In this document: in pieces, positions 10,997-23,900 of the stretch
Layout of the letters: every line of letters begins with the position of its first letter
Position numbering within the stretch: position 1 is the stretch's first letter
DNA from: Monosporascus cannonballus
Taxonomy: Eukaryota > Ascomycota > Sordariomycetes > Xylariales
Reading direction: 5' to 3'
Assembly: GCA_004154925.1 (NCBI GenBank)
Contig: QJNS01000233.1
Span: forward strand, 56,846 to 120,845
Length of the DNA stretch: 64,000 nucleotides
Program-made: the position numbers and the translations under genes
The notes under the pieces: model-generated
What the model saw: the letters and a program-made list of their open reading frames with translations, nothing else
Database searches by the model: none
What the model was told of the DNA's origin: nothing

Positions 10997-13211
10997 TTAT
11001 AATTATGCGAAAAAGGGTTTCGTTTTGTAAATTTGCTTTTTAAAAAATAAAAATCGTAATAACTTAATAATAATATGTTTTTATAATTATATATATATAT
11101 ACGATTACTTTAATTATAGTTTATTATTAATATGACGATAATTCTGATTAAAACCCGTTTATTATTTTTAAATTTTAATGTATTTAATAATTATGGCCTG
11201 ATTCTGTCGCGTTATTATCCCCCTTTTTAAAATACGATAAATTCGAATTTTTCTAGTTTTACCGCGTAAGCTTAAAAAAATAGGATATACGTATATGTAT
11301 TTTAGCATTCTGATAAAAACGACGGACGGATATAGAATTCAAAAGTTTTATTCGTAACTAGATTTTATATAACGATAGCCGAATAATTAATTTAATTATT
11401 AAAATTAAACGTTTAATTAACGTATTAAAGGAAAAATAATTATATAATAAGTTGACAATATGCAAAAATTAGCAGGAATTTATAATTCTTACTGATTAAA
11501 ACCTTGTTATCCACAAATACCATAATATGTTATACGGGAAGTTTGTAATTTTCGTAAAAGGGCATAGATTCCGCCGTCCGTCGGAAAAATTATTACTCGA
11601 AATTAACGTAATTTATATTATTTTGGACGAAAGTTAACGTTTTATAAAAATGATTACTTTTAATTAAGTTAAGTTTTTAAACTAGGTAATTATATATTAA
11701 AAGAAAAAATAGCAATTATATAATATGAAACGGAAAACGAAATAATTTCGTAATAATAATAATTTAAATATTTTTATATGGTTTTTTTCATAATTTTAGT
11801 TATTATAGTTAGGATAATTTCCAAATTAACGGTAATTATCTGTTTTATTTATTGGGTAGCTTTTTATTATTTTCGGGTATTGTAGAGTTATAAAATTTAA
11901 TATTTCTTTCATAATTTTCTTCGGATAGATTCAATTTATTATAATCTTAATTAGGTAATTACGGATATTTATAATTTTCGCTCTATTATTAATATAGATA
12001 ATAATTTTAATAATGAAACATGAATTATTAAGCTGGATTAAAAAGATATTATTTTATGGCTCGAATATATTAATTATCGAAAAATTTAAGTATTTTTAAT
12101 TCGAACGTTAATTTTTAGATTTAAGGAAAATAACAGTATCGATTTCGGAATAATTAACATTAAAATGCCGAATTTTCGCCTTATAATTATTTTTAATTAA
12201 GCCGTTAATTTAACAAAAACCGTTATATTTTGTAATCTTTTTAATAATATTATTAATAATTGTTATATACGCAAATTAATATATATAAGTAAGGAAAATA
12301 AAACGTAGGTTACAGATATTAAAATATTTCAGTTGGAAATTGTTTTATTTCGACAATAAATATATTTTTGTTAATAATAATTAAATTATATCGTAATTCG
12401 AAAATAAAATTTAATATAATAATTTGGAATTAATCACTTTATATTTATTTAAAATTAAAAATATTATGGTTATACTCTTTGGCAATTATGTAATTAAATA
12501 TTTTTGGGTTAAGTTTTTTCGTATTTGCAGATATTAAGATAAAAATAAAATATAAAATTATTAATATAGAAATTTATTATTTTTCTACTAGTTTAATTAA
12601 TAATATAATCTGGATAATAATTAAGTCGGTTATTTAAAAAATATTTGAATAATTAAGAATTTGCCGAAATTTATTTTAATAAAAAATATTAAGTTTTTCA
12701 AAAACCAGATTATGTACTATATCGATTTATTTTTTGCGTAAAATACGGCCTTATCCGCCAAATATAATACCTAATATAAGGCGAATAAACCGACGGCATA
12801 AGGTTTTTGTAAGGTTATCGGCCGTATATATAACGTTAGTATATAGGTTAATTATGTTTATATCGGCAAAAAAACTAATAAAGGTATCGGATAAAGATAA
12901 ATATTTCGTTTTGAAAAGTTAAATATTGAAGTGGGGCGGGGTGTTACACTTATAATCAGGCTCGGCTGATCAAAAAGCCCGAGTTTCGCATATATATTAA
13001 GAAGTTCTTTTTCGCCATGGGTTCAACCCCTAGGCATCACCGGCACCATCACCACTTAGCATGTCTTCCGTTATTTTGTTTTCAGTCATCAAGGTTCAAC
13101 ACCATTAACATAATCGGATTCAGTTTTTCATTTTTCGACAGTCCCATTCCGTACCGTGACATAAAATGGTTATCCGCATTAATCAAGACCAATTCCACCT
13201 ACCCCAATTCA
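10997..13211 (+). mobile_element. 3' remnant of a second gypsy D-family copy
   Basis: RIP-degraded AT-rich DNA ends in a D-family LTR (12927-13211). The plus-strand frame just before it ends V-S-D-K-D-K-Y-F-V-L-K-S with a stop four bases upstream of the LTR. This corresponds to the end of the D element's terminal ORF (29739 onwards on the minus strand, ending T-F-F-V-V-K-M). A longer, often open plus-strand frame can be followed from about 12,000, but I cannot identify its domains. The left boundary is not visible. Confidence 0.55.
12927..13211 (+). repeat. D-family LTR (plus orientation)
   Basis: 285 bp beginning TGAAGTGGGGCGGGG and ending CCAATTCA, with TGAA/TTCA inverted ends. It is closely related to the repeats at 29454-29736 and 48482-48763, which are in the opposite orientation. 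It is the least RIP-mutated of the three. A His-rich frame inside it (about 13,017) is an accident of the LTR sequence, not a gene. No target duplication was found, so it is probably the 3' LTR of the remnant to its left. Confidence 0.75.
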
Positions 13212-13623
13212 ATACTTGAAAATTTAAAATATTTACTCTAAATTTTTAAATATATTATCCGTATTTAATTATTTAAGAAAAAAAATATATTTCGGAATTT
13301 ATTATACATAATATTAAGTTCTATATATTATTATTTTAACTTATAGAATTATGTTATTATTATACTGCTCGAAAAAGGTTACGTAATTATAATATACGGA
13401 AAACGAAACTTTTAGTCATTTATTTAAACTTATAATAATATCTTAATCATAATTAGGACTAAAATTATACGAAAAAATAAAGATTTTAATTTTGTATTAA
13501 TTTTTTGTAGTTATAAAAAAGGTAACGTTAAGTTGAAATTATATTTAAAGGATTCGTTTTAATAATTTCTAAAAATGTATATAAAAATGCAGAAAACGGA
13601 ACGAAAAAATCATAATTTACTCT
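13212..13623. other. AT-rich sequence without recognisable features
   Basis: About 400 bp of RIP-type AT-rich DNA. I see no gene, terminal repeat or coding frame that I can support. Confidence 0.5.
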
Positions 13624-13782
13624 AAGGCCTTATTTTGGAGGTTTTTTGTTTTGTAGAAATAATTTTTAAAGTGGTTTAGTTGATACATTGGACCCCTGAC
13701 AGATATTTTTTGATCAAAAGCTATAGCTGTGGTTACGACTATTGCGCCGTAGGCGCAGCCACAACCTCCAAAATAGGGTCTT
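13624..13782. mobile_element. 159-bp MITE-like element with 20-bp inverted termini
   Basis: The arms 13624-13643 (AAGGCCTTATTTTGGAGGTT) and 13763-13782 are complementary at 18 of 20 positions, the two mismatches being transitions. Inside is a second short palindrome around TGCGCCGTAGGCGCA. There is no coding capacity. It lies just left of an E-family LTR fragment. Confidence 0.5.
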
Positions 13783-13857
13783 GATCACGATGAGGCAATC
13801 TGGCAGCTAGTAAGAAACGCCAGATGGAAGTAACCTAATACGTTTACTTCTTGGAAT

Positions 13858-14310
13858 TATTATGATCCAACCGAGGGAGGGTCTCGAAAACGGTTATTAG
13901 GTGACCGAAACAGGACTTAAGTGGGTCGAAACCACGTGATATGGATCCGGAGTGATCCAAGAGATCTAACGAGATCCATACAGTTATCCGATATAGATCC
14001 GGGGTGATTTAAGGAATCTAACGGGATTTATACAGTTATCCGATATAAATCCGGAATAATTTAAGGGATCTAACGAGATTTATGAAAAATATATCCGTTT
14101 ATTATTTTTATAATTTAAATAATTTTAATTTATAATAAACTACTTATTAATATTAATTATTTATAATAATAATTCGTTATTTAATGTATTTTTAACATTT
14201 CGAAAAGGAATACGTTATTGTATTTATTGCTCAGTTTCTTACGATACTCCTGCCAACATAAACCCGTACGACTAAGATTTAATAGTTGGTTAAACTTTCT
14301 AGCTATCACA
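13858..14310. mobile_element. 453-bp solo LTR of an otherwise unseen retrotransposon family
   Basis: The insertion begins TATTATGATCC (a RIP-mutated TG start is likely) and ends GCTATCACA. It is bracketed by a 5-bp target duplication GGAAT at 13853-13857 and 14311-14315, and it interrupts an E-family LTR. There is no interior coding region, so it is read as a solo LTR left after recombination. It contains three tandem 52-bp units. No full-length relative is present in the window. Confidence 0.75.
13938..14093 (+). repeat. Three tandem copies of a 52-bp unit inside the solo LTR
   Basis: Units start at 13938, 13990 and 14042, each opening GATATRRATCCGG and containing GATCTAACGAGATCC-like and ACAGTTATCC segments. 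Unit 1 is nearly free of transitions, unit 2 shows several C-to-T changes and unit 3 more, so mutation load rises along the array. Each unit carries GATC-rich, partly palindromic sequence. Confidence 0.8.
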
Positions 14311-14375
14311 GGAATCAGCTTTACGACTGGTCGAAGATCATCTTACCCCAGTTCATAGCTCTCCATTATATTACA

Positions 14376-15289
14376 TTTTATTATGTTTTCGTAATATATT
14401 TGCTAAAAACTTTTATAATATACGAAAATATTAATTGTTTTTTTATTTCCGTTATTTTCTAAATTTTAGAATATTTAATTCGTTAATTAAACTTATTATA
14501 TTATCGGTATAACATATTATATAAGTTCGCGATTCGCTTTTTAATATCTCGTAATAACAAATCAAAATAACTTAATTATAACGTATTTAATTGATTTAAA
14601 TCGACTCTATTTTTTGTCGTCTAATATATTTTTAGCTTTTTAACTAATATACGTATTAAATCAAAGCTTATTACAGAAGTTATTTTGCTTTTTAATTTTT
14701 CTGATTCGTATGTAATCGATTGCTTTTTAACGTATTTATATTAATATTACCTTTATTTCGAAAGTATTAAAACCGACCGATAAGAAAATCATTACCGATC
14801 GAATTCTCAACCCATATACGCGAACTCTTTTTGTTCGGTTTTAATACGTAAAAGGTATTCGCTAAATACGTCGGGAAACATATCGTAATGCGTATTGTAA
14901 GGCGTATTACGGGGTCTAACGCAGTATATTACAGAACGCGTCGAGGTATATTATATGGCATATTAGAAGACGTATTTTGAAATAATTCGATTTTACGTAA
15001 TTAAATGATTAAAATAAAGACTTTTAATAAAAAAATATTTATTATATAGGGTATATAATTTTTTTAATTTGGCAAAAAAGATGGGAATAAAAAATTCCTA
15101 TTAATAACTGCTAAAAATAGTTATCGCAAAAAGGTTCAAAGAAATCACAATATAATGTCCGCGGTAGGTCTTAAATTAATATATGTATTTATTTAAAAGC
15201 TGTAATTACGGCTAACGACAGAAAATATACTTAATTAAAATCAATTTAAGATATTATAGTTAGGTTATTAGCATTGGTTATTATAAGGC
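14376..15289. other. AT-rich sequence of unknown origin with a short CGTATT-rich patch
   Basis: Mostly RIP-type AT-rich DNA. Around 14,830-14,960 there is a less AT-rich patch with loosely repeated GCGTATT/GGCATATT motifs. I find no coding frame, terminal repeat or family match that can be supported. Confidence 0.45.
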
Positions 15290-17210
15290 GCCAAAAACCG
15301 AGTTGTGAACTTGTTTAAATTGTAAGCTTATATAATACGTTAAACTTATTTGCCAAAAAATCTTAAATATATAATTTTTTAATGGTAAACTTTTATAATA
15401 ATTTATATAATTATTAATATATAATTATATTTAATAAACTATGTCATTTGTTTATTTTTAGTTTAAATAATAAAAAAATCAAGTTTTTTTAGTTACGACA
15501 TATGACGAAATAAATTAACTTAAGCTTTTATTCGTGTTCTTTATAATTTATTATATTTATAAAGATTTCGTAAATTTTATAATACTTGATATATATATTA
15601 TTAACCTCGATAAAACCTAGAATATTTAGAGATATTAATTCAAAACTAATAATTTTTATTAATATTTTAATTATAATATTCATTTATATTCCGATATTTA
15701 TATCCGCTTAAAGTATTATATTTTTCTTATTTTTCGTAGTAAATATTTTTCTTTTACAAAATATTTTATATCAACTTTATTATAATTATCAACGGAACTA
15801 AATTAACTATATATGTTTATTCCGATTCTTGTTTTAGGTTTTCGTTTAGAAATTTATTTAATTTATTATTATATATTATAACGATTTAAATAACTTTTGG
15901 AAGTCAGTTTTCGTATAACCGGAATCTCAAATTTTTCGTATCTTTTTTAAATTGATAATTTATATTTTATATCTTATTTTTTTTAAAATTATAATATTTA
16001 AATAAACTTTTATCAAAATTGAAAATCTTAAATTATATGGATTTATTTCGATTAAAATGAAATCGGCAATTGTTCTATTTTTGTATATAAAAATACTTAT
16101 AATTTCCATTATTTTTATATAATATTTTTCATTTATTTAAGAATTTGTGTTTTAAAAAGCCTAAAATAAAATGATTTATTTTCATTAACGATTTTAATGA
16201 AAAATAATCGAGTTTTTTTCGGGGTTTTAAATATTTTAATAATGCGTTATTTTATTTATGACGTTCTTGACTGACTTTTTTTATATTTTTTAATAAAAGG
16301 TTTCGTTACTTTAAAATTAATTTATAAACATAATTAAAAACGAAATATTTACTATTTCGATTATTTTTTAAAATAAAAATATTTACGAATCTTATTTTAT
16401 AAATTCAAAGATTTCATTTATAATCGTAATTTATAAATTATTATATATATAATTTATTCAGAAAATTAAATTGTACGTATTTTAGTTAAGACAAATTTAC
16501 TAGTTCTTTATTTTTAATTTTTTATAATTAAAATAATTAAACATAATATAATATAATAGTTAAATATTCGTAAAAAACGTTTATATAATATAAAAATTAT
16601 TAAATATAAATAAAAATATTTCACTTTAATTTTGAAGTAAACTTTTATAACAATTTTCATATAATTGTTATAATTAATATATATTTACAAAGTTTTCAAT
16701 AATTATAACGTAATATTTATTTATTATTTTTGATTTAATATAATAAAAATTTATTTAATAAATAACCCTTCATTCTTTTAATATATATTATATTTAATAT
16801 TTGAAAAAAAAACTATAATAATTCCGAATAATATTTATTTAATTAACAAATAATCTTTAATCTTTGATTATATTTAAAAGGTTTACTTTTTTCTATTTTA
16901 AATGTTAGAATAAAACCGCTATATTATGTTCGTTTTCCTGTTAATTAGTTAACGATTATCTGAATATATTTTTATTATATATATAAAAAGATTTAAAATT
17001 TCGAAAATCGTAATCTTTTATTCATTGAAAACTTATCGTAAATTCGTTTCGTTTATTAAATTTCAATTGATCATTTTTCTAACCGATAACTTAGATTTGT
17101 TTTGTAATCGACGAACTTTGCTTTTAATAATTATCGCGTTATTTTTTCTAATAAAAATAAAAGAATTATGAAATAATAAGTAATTATAAGTTAAAGTAAG
17201 GTAATCTTCG
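15290..17210 (-). mobile_element. Gypsy E2: 5' part of an E-family element, minus strand
   Basis: The sequence is collinear with E between about 43,230 and 45,179, in the same minus orientation, so it contains leader, gag and the beginning of pol. It ends at 17164-17210 with the first 47 bp of an E-family LTR, where element E3 is inserted. The rest of that LTR resumes at 51116-51285 beyond E3. The left side is truncated at about 15,290, before RT. RIP mutation is very heavy and no frame is intact. Confidence 0.8.
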
Positions 17211-17415
17211 TATAAAAAATAGCCCTTATTAAATAAAGCTGGTTGTCGATAAATTACAGATTAATTATCGACTTACTTATTAATATAAATCTATTATCTA
17301 GCGGCTAATAAAAAATACCAGTTAAATATAACCTAATATAATTACTTTTTAAAATATATTATGCAATTAATTGGAAATTATATTACTTTAACTTATAACT
17401 ACTTATTATTTTATA
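17211..17415 (+). repeat. 5' LTR of gypsy E3
   Basis: About 205 bp, alignable over its whole length with the reverse complement of the E LTR at 45180-45387 although many C positions are T. It is preceded by the target-site copy CTTCG. Confidence 0.8.
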
Positions 17416-20400
17416 TTTTCTTTATTTTTAACACCACAGGTAATGTTTTAATTATCCAAAACAAAATTTATTAATTAGAACACGAATTTAAGTTATCGGT
17501 CGAAGAAATTATCAATCGAAATTTAATATATAAATAATCGATTATAATGTAAAAATAAACGAAAAGATTTACGATAAATTTTAACGAATAAAAATTACAG
17601 TTTTGAAATTTTAAATCTTTTTATATATATAATAAAAATATATTCCGATAATTATTAATCGAATAATTGAAAAATACATGGTAATATAATAATTCTGTTC
17701 TGAAATTTAAAGTAAAGGAAAATTCAATTTTTTATCAATAATAAACTTTTAAAAATTATTTGCTAATAAAGTAAAAAATATTTATAATTATTTTAATAAT
17801 TAACTAAATACTAAATAATATTATATATTAATTTAAAATATAATTTAATTAAAATATCGTTATAAAGATTTAAAATTAATACATAAGTACTATGTTATAA
17901 TTCTTCGAAAGTCTTCGAATATACGTTAATTTACAAAGAATAAATAAAACGTATTATTGAAATTTATATTAAAACATTAAAAGCAAATATTTTTATATAT
18001 ATTTAATTAAATATTAATTATGCAAACATTTGTATTACCAACTTTTAATAATTATACCGCATTATATTTTATTATTTTAATTATGAAAAATAAACAATTT
18101 GTCAATTTTTATTTAAGTCTTTGTCGTAAATTTTATTTTTTTAATAAAAAATATAAAAAACAATTTATAAACTTAGAATAATAAGCCGATTAATTAACAT
18201 TAAATTCTTTCGTTAAACAAACGCTTTTAATTTATAAAATAATATTTATAAATATTTTGCATTTAATTATTTTTACAAATTAATATTAAAGTTATAAAAT
18301 ATTTTATTAAGGAAAAACCTTAAATCAAAACAAATTAATAACGTAATATATAAAATAATATATCATTAAAATATTCTAAAAAAAAGAGAAAACACCACAA
18401 TTACATTTTATTAACAACGTAAATAAAAATATATAATCTTATTTTAATACTTTTAAAATAGAAACTTTTAAAAATAAATTGTAAATGCTGTATAAAAATA
18501 ATAAAATCGTAAACGTTTTTATATATAAAAATCGAATAATTGCCGATTTAATTGCAATCGAAATAAATATATATTATTTAATATTTTTAATTTTAAGAAA
18601 AGGTTATATAAATATTACATTTATAAAGAATAATTTATAAAAACAGAGATTGTCAATGTAAAAAAGATATAAAAAGCTTATTATTCGAATTATACGAAAT
18701 TTAACTTTCGAAAATCGAATACAAAATTATAATATATAACGAAAATGAAATTAATTTTTAAACGAAAACTCAAAGAGTTTCGAAATAAATATATATCTAA
18801 TTTATTTTAATTAATAATTGTAAAACTGTTTATATAAAGTCGTTCTTAAAAAGAAAGTACTGATTAAAAGGATACGAGAGATCTAATAATATAAGCAAAT
18901 ATAAATAGTGAAATCTAACTAAAATTATAAATACAAAATTAAGAAAACAATTTAATTTTTAATTAATTTCCGAAAATATTTCGCGTTTTATTAGTATCAA
19001 CGGCCCGTATATCAAATATTATAAGGTTTACGAAGTTTCTATTAATATAATAAAAAATAATAAGAACGAAAGACAATTTACGTAAATTTATTTTCTAATA
19101 CGCCATAACTAAAAAACGGACGAGTTTTTATTATTTAAACCAAAAATAAATAACTTAAATAGTTTGTTAAATATAATTACATGTTAATAATTATATAAAT
19201 TATTAAAACAAGTTAATAAATACAAAACTATAAATTCAATATTATTCCATAAACGAATTTATACCGTTAATATAATAAGTCTAATAAATGAATTATATAT
19301 TTTAAAATTTGAAAAATAATAAAAATAGAAAATAATAAATTTTCGCATATATTTGAAAACTTTCTAGTAAATATATTTCGAAAAAGTAACGAAAGAGTTT
19401 TTTTAATTAGTAAAGACAAAATTTTTAATAGATTTAATTTCGAGAAGAATATCTTTATTCGGTGTAATTTATCTTATTTCGGAAAATTAACCGAAAATAC
19501 TAAAAAAATATTTATTTAGAAAAATGTAAAAATAAAACGGATGCGTTATTTTAAACCGGGCGTAAAAATATTAATGTTATTTATAGTTAAAAAGGTCGTT
19601 GATTTTTAATTATAGGTTAATTATAAAATATTAAATCGTCTAAAATTAAGTAAAACGTTTTTAAATACTAATTTTAAGAATATTTATTATAATACTAAAG
19701 TTTAAAAAAAATAATTAATAAAAAGCCGTTTTTCGAATACATTATAAGTAATTCCAGTATATAATCATACCATGTAACTTTATTAATTCGCCGACTATAT
19801 TTAAAATTTATATATAAGGCATTAATTAAATTAATTAATTATATATATAATATAATAAATAATATAATTATTAATTTAAAAAATACTAAATATTTTTAAT
19901 TAATTTATTAACAGTTATTAGAATATTAAGTTTTATTAATGTATTTAAGTACGAATATTTTTAAGTTTTATAATTAATATCAATAAATTGGAAACTAATC
20001 GCCGACGGGTCAACGTTATTAAAATATGGCCAAAATTAAAATCGATTTAGAATATTTAAATTTTATTAAGATTTACGAACTTTTATCGAAAGTATAACGC
20101 TTATTATTTATATATTATTAAATTTATTATTATATTATTCAAAAAGGCGTAATATCAAAGTAGAAAAACAAAATTATATTAATTCGAAAAAACTATAAAA
20201 ATGTTTTTTAGTTAACGATAATTTTTCGATATTAAAATAATTTTAAAATAATAAAATTGGAATACTTTTTTTCAATAAAAATTGTATTAATAATATTATC
20301 ATAAATATAAAAGGAATATTAATGCCTAATTACATCTTAATTATCGAAATTTAATTTAGCGAAAAAAATAAATTATCAAGTAATAAAAATTTTTAACAAT

Positions 20401-20711
20401 GATAAAAAATTTTAAAATATTAATATTAATAATTTGGAAAGGCGAAAATTCTTTTCTTAATATTTACCCATTACATTACGTTAAAAGGTATCGTAGATTT
20501 ATTAACGCGTAATTTAAAAATAAAATTAATTCGATAAATTTATCGTTTTTTGTAATTCGATTTTAAAATTTAATATCGACCAGACGCCGTTAACTTGACA
20601 AATGAATTATTTAAACGCCTAAATTATATATTAAAAATAATTATCTACGGAAATATAAATTTTACGTTATTAAAGAAATTAAAGTTTCTGGATAACATGC
20701 CGGACAATATA
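17416..20711 (+). pseudogene. Degenerate gag and first part of pol of gypsy E3
   Basis: The segment is collinear with the reverse complement of E from 45,179 leftwards. Near 19,735-19,830 plus-strand translation gives the gypsy RT palm block seen in E (F-R-I-H-Y-K followed by F-Q-Y-I-I-I-P). The reading frame is destroyed by RIP and then cut at 20,711 by insertion of element C, with ATATA duplicated. Confidence 0.75.
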
Positions 20712-20932
20712 TATTAGGAGCTAAGGAAGTGTGCTAAGGAAGTGTGCGCATTATAAAGAAGACGCCAAGCATTCTATGCGTCATCCTTACGCAATCGCTA
20801 CGAGGCAGGTGCGGGATAATTGCTTTATAGGTAATTACTTATTCCCCTTTTAGAGAAAAAAGGCAAGCTTCAAATTAATCCTTAATATACCCGTATTATT
20901 TCCTTTATTTTGATTTTTAACAAAACATAATA
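20712..20932 (+). repeat. 5' LTR of gypsy C
   Basis: 221 bp starting TATTAGGAGC (TG start converted to TA) and ending ACATAATA. It contains a short local duplication GCTAAGGAAGTGTGCTAAGGAAGTGTG-like at 20,719-20,747. It aligns with 27608-27830 throughout. Confidence 0.85.
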
Positions 20933-23900
20933 AATTTAAATTTCTTTATTTCGATCAAATTATAAAGAATAAATAATATAACTACGATCACGTATAACGA
21001 TAAACCGATTATCCCGGTTACTAGGCTTATACAGATTTTAAAGCCTGAATTTATCTTATTTAGATTTCGACGATATCTTAATAACTACGAAAAAGAAACT
21101 TAAGTATTAAATAACAAAAATAACTGCTTAAAAAATAACGGTAATTATAAAAAATCTTTACGAAAAAATAACGACGCCTAAAATTAAACCGTAAGGTTTA
21201 ATAGTTAAACGTTCTATTACGTATTTTTAACAATAATGTAATCTATTTTTTCGCATATTTTTTCCGGGCCAGGTTTTATAACGTTTAATAATATCCTTAT
21301 TATAAGAACTTAAGGAGTTATAATATCTGCAAATTATGTATCCCCGATAAATTTAAACGTTAAAAGATTTACGTTACTTATTAATAAATAAGTTAAAATT
21401 TGGCAAAAAATAAAAAGAATTACATAGAATTTTGTTTAATCTAAAGTATTAAAGTAAGGTTTATCTAAAATATACAAACTTTACGATTTAGTTAAATACT
21501 ATTATCGAAAATTAAAATTTTTCGTTATAATTTCACGGAATAAATTACGTATTAATGTACGTTATACCTAATTCGCTCACGGATATTTACTAGAAATTAT
21601 GGGAGAATAACTAAGCCGTAAAAAGTAGGGCACGAAATTTCCTTTATATTTATTCTATAAATTAACCTAATTTAAAAGCAGTTTTCGAAAATGCTTTTAA
21701 AAATGCGATACGGCAATTTGCTTTTATTAACGCAAAATTCGATACGATATTTTAAAAACCTAATAAAACGATTAACGTTTTTTATTAATAATATAAATAA
21801 ATTTTTATTATGCTTTTAAAAGCAAATAACATTGTTTGCTTAATAAGTTATTTTATTATACGGTTATATTTTTATATAATTAATTTTGTATCCGTAATTA
21901 TTTTATAAGAAATTTTAAATATAACTTATAAAAAAACTTTAAATATAAAATTATTATCTCGGATTTTTGCTTTAAAAACCTTTATTACGCCGCGCATAAA
22001 CTTATATTTTTCTAAAATCCAGTAAGTAATCTAAAGTTCATAATTGCTATAAAACTTAAGCCGTATAATAAATATAATTATATTTCGCAAAAAACCTTTA
22101 AAGATATAATAAAAAAACCTGTTTTAAATACGGAAAAATAGGTTACCGCAAATTTATATACCTTAAGAAAAATCAAAAGGTAATAAACGTACCTTAAAAA
22201 TTCACATACGGCTATTACGTTAAAAAAGGCTATATACCTAATAATTATCCCGAAATCATATATTTTAGCTATAGCAAAAAAGGTTGTTCCTGAATAAAAT
22301 ATCCGAAAGGATTTTCGACAAATATTCATTTGAAGTTTATAAAAAATTTCGCAAATAAGAAAAAGGTTTTTTTATTACGTATATATTATTTTTTAAAAAA
22401 TGTATTAAAAAAATTAATAAATTACGTTTCGTAATTAAATAAATTCAAGAGCAGATTATAATACGATATGCCGCGAAATACTTTAAAAAACAACTAATTA
22501 TTTCGATTAAAATTTAAACCGAAATTAAAACTTTGTATAAGCGATTTTATTATAGCATATAAATATATTATATTATAGATACAAATTATAAATTTATTTA
22601 ATATTACGAAATTAAAAAAATATTATTATGTTATTGTAAAAATAAAAGGACCGGATATTATATTAAGATTTTTATAGTTTCGAAAAATAAATTCCGTTAT
22701 TAATTAATTATTACTTTAATAAAGATATTAATTCGAACTCGAAAACATTAAATTCGTTAATTTAGCAAAAAGATTACGAAATAACATTTTCGCCATAATT
22801 ATTACGGTTATTATATTTGCGATACCGGATAAACATTTATATTAAAAAAAATATGAAAATGCGAAAAACATATTATATTAATTATGTCGATATATTTTTT
22901 AAGGAAATAATTATTGAATTACCAGAATATTTACTATAAAAGTATACGATAAACTTATATAACTGAAAAAAACCTTTTTGGAACTTTGTTTACCCGCTTT
23001 CAAAAAATGAATCTAAAGTTTTTAAAAAGTTTTTAAAGGTAACAAAAAAAAGATAAATTAGACGAAATAATAACCTAACCGGAACTTTTATATTATTTGC
23101 CCTAAAAAAGAAGTACGTTATGTTTTTGCGTTAATTATAAAGGGTTTAATCTGATAACTTGCAAAAATCGTATTTCATTATTATTAATATAAAAAATCCT
23201 GGACCGCCTAATAATTGCCCGTATATATACGAAGTTATATTTAAATAATACGTATCGCTAAATACGTATTAAAAAGGATAACAAATAAAAAACCGTTTTT
23301 AAGACGAAATATAGTTATTTGGAATATTTAATAATATTATTTAGATTTTTTAACGCCTTAGTTATATTTTAGATATTTATTAACCGAACGTTAGCGGATT
23401 TAAGAAATAACCTTTACATAATTTATTTCGAGAATATAGTAATATATAATAAAAACTTAATAAAATACGAATAATATATTCGCGAAATATTCGAAAGGCT
23501 AAAAAAATAAAAGTTTTACGCGAATATAAACAAATATCAATTTTATATATTTTTAATTTTTTGGGAGTTTTAAATTTCGCCGAATAGTATTAAAATGGAA
23601 AGAGGTTGCGTTAAGATTATTAAAATTTGGTAGTTACCGAAAAACGTTTATGATATTTAAATTGTCTAAGATTTATAGGATTTCATCGAAAATTTAATAA
23701 AAATTATACAAAAATATTTGTACCGTTAACGGATTTCTTTTGTGAAAAGGCCAAAAAGCCTATATAATTATTTTTTCGCAAAAGAATAACGTTTAAAATA
23801 TTTTAAATAAAATTTGTAATAAGGGAAATATTCCGGTATTTTAATCCGTTATTATTTATTTATATCGAAATAAACGCGTTTGGGAAAATTATTAAGGCAG

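Larger units (their letters stand above)
13795..14375 (+). repeat. E-family LTR (coding orientation) split by a solo LTR
   Basis: Bases 13795-13857 match the middle of the E-family LTR read in its coding orientation (AGCTAGTAAGAAACGCCAGATGG and following). Bases 14311-14375 match its end (GCTTTACGACTGGTCG...CCATTATATTACA). The two halves are separated by a 453-bp insertion flanked by GGAAT. The parent element is opposite in orientation to E2, which starts at about 15,290. Confidence 0.7.

Noticed and set aside
12734..12922. 62-codon frame taken alone as a small gene
   Set aside because: It is the tail of the D-family terminal ORF, as shown by the matching end at 29739 on the other strand.
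13017..13241. Frame with a His run (H-H-R-H-H-H-H)
   Set aside because: It lies inside the D-family LTR, and sister LTRs have the homologous sequence without the frame.
14830..14960. CGTATT-rich patch as a possible CRISPR-like or telomere-like array
   Set aside because: The motifs are irregular in length and spacing, there is no repeat-spacer structure, and the organism is a eukaryote.
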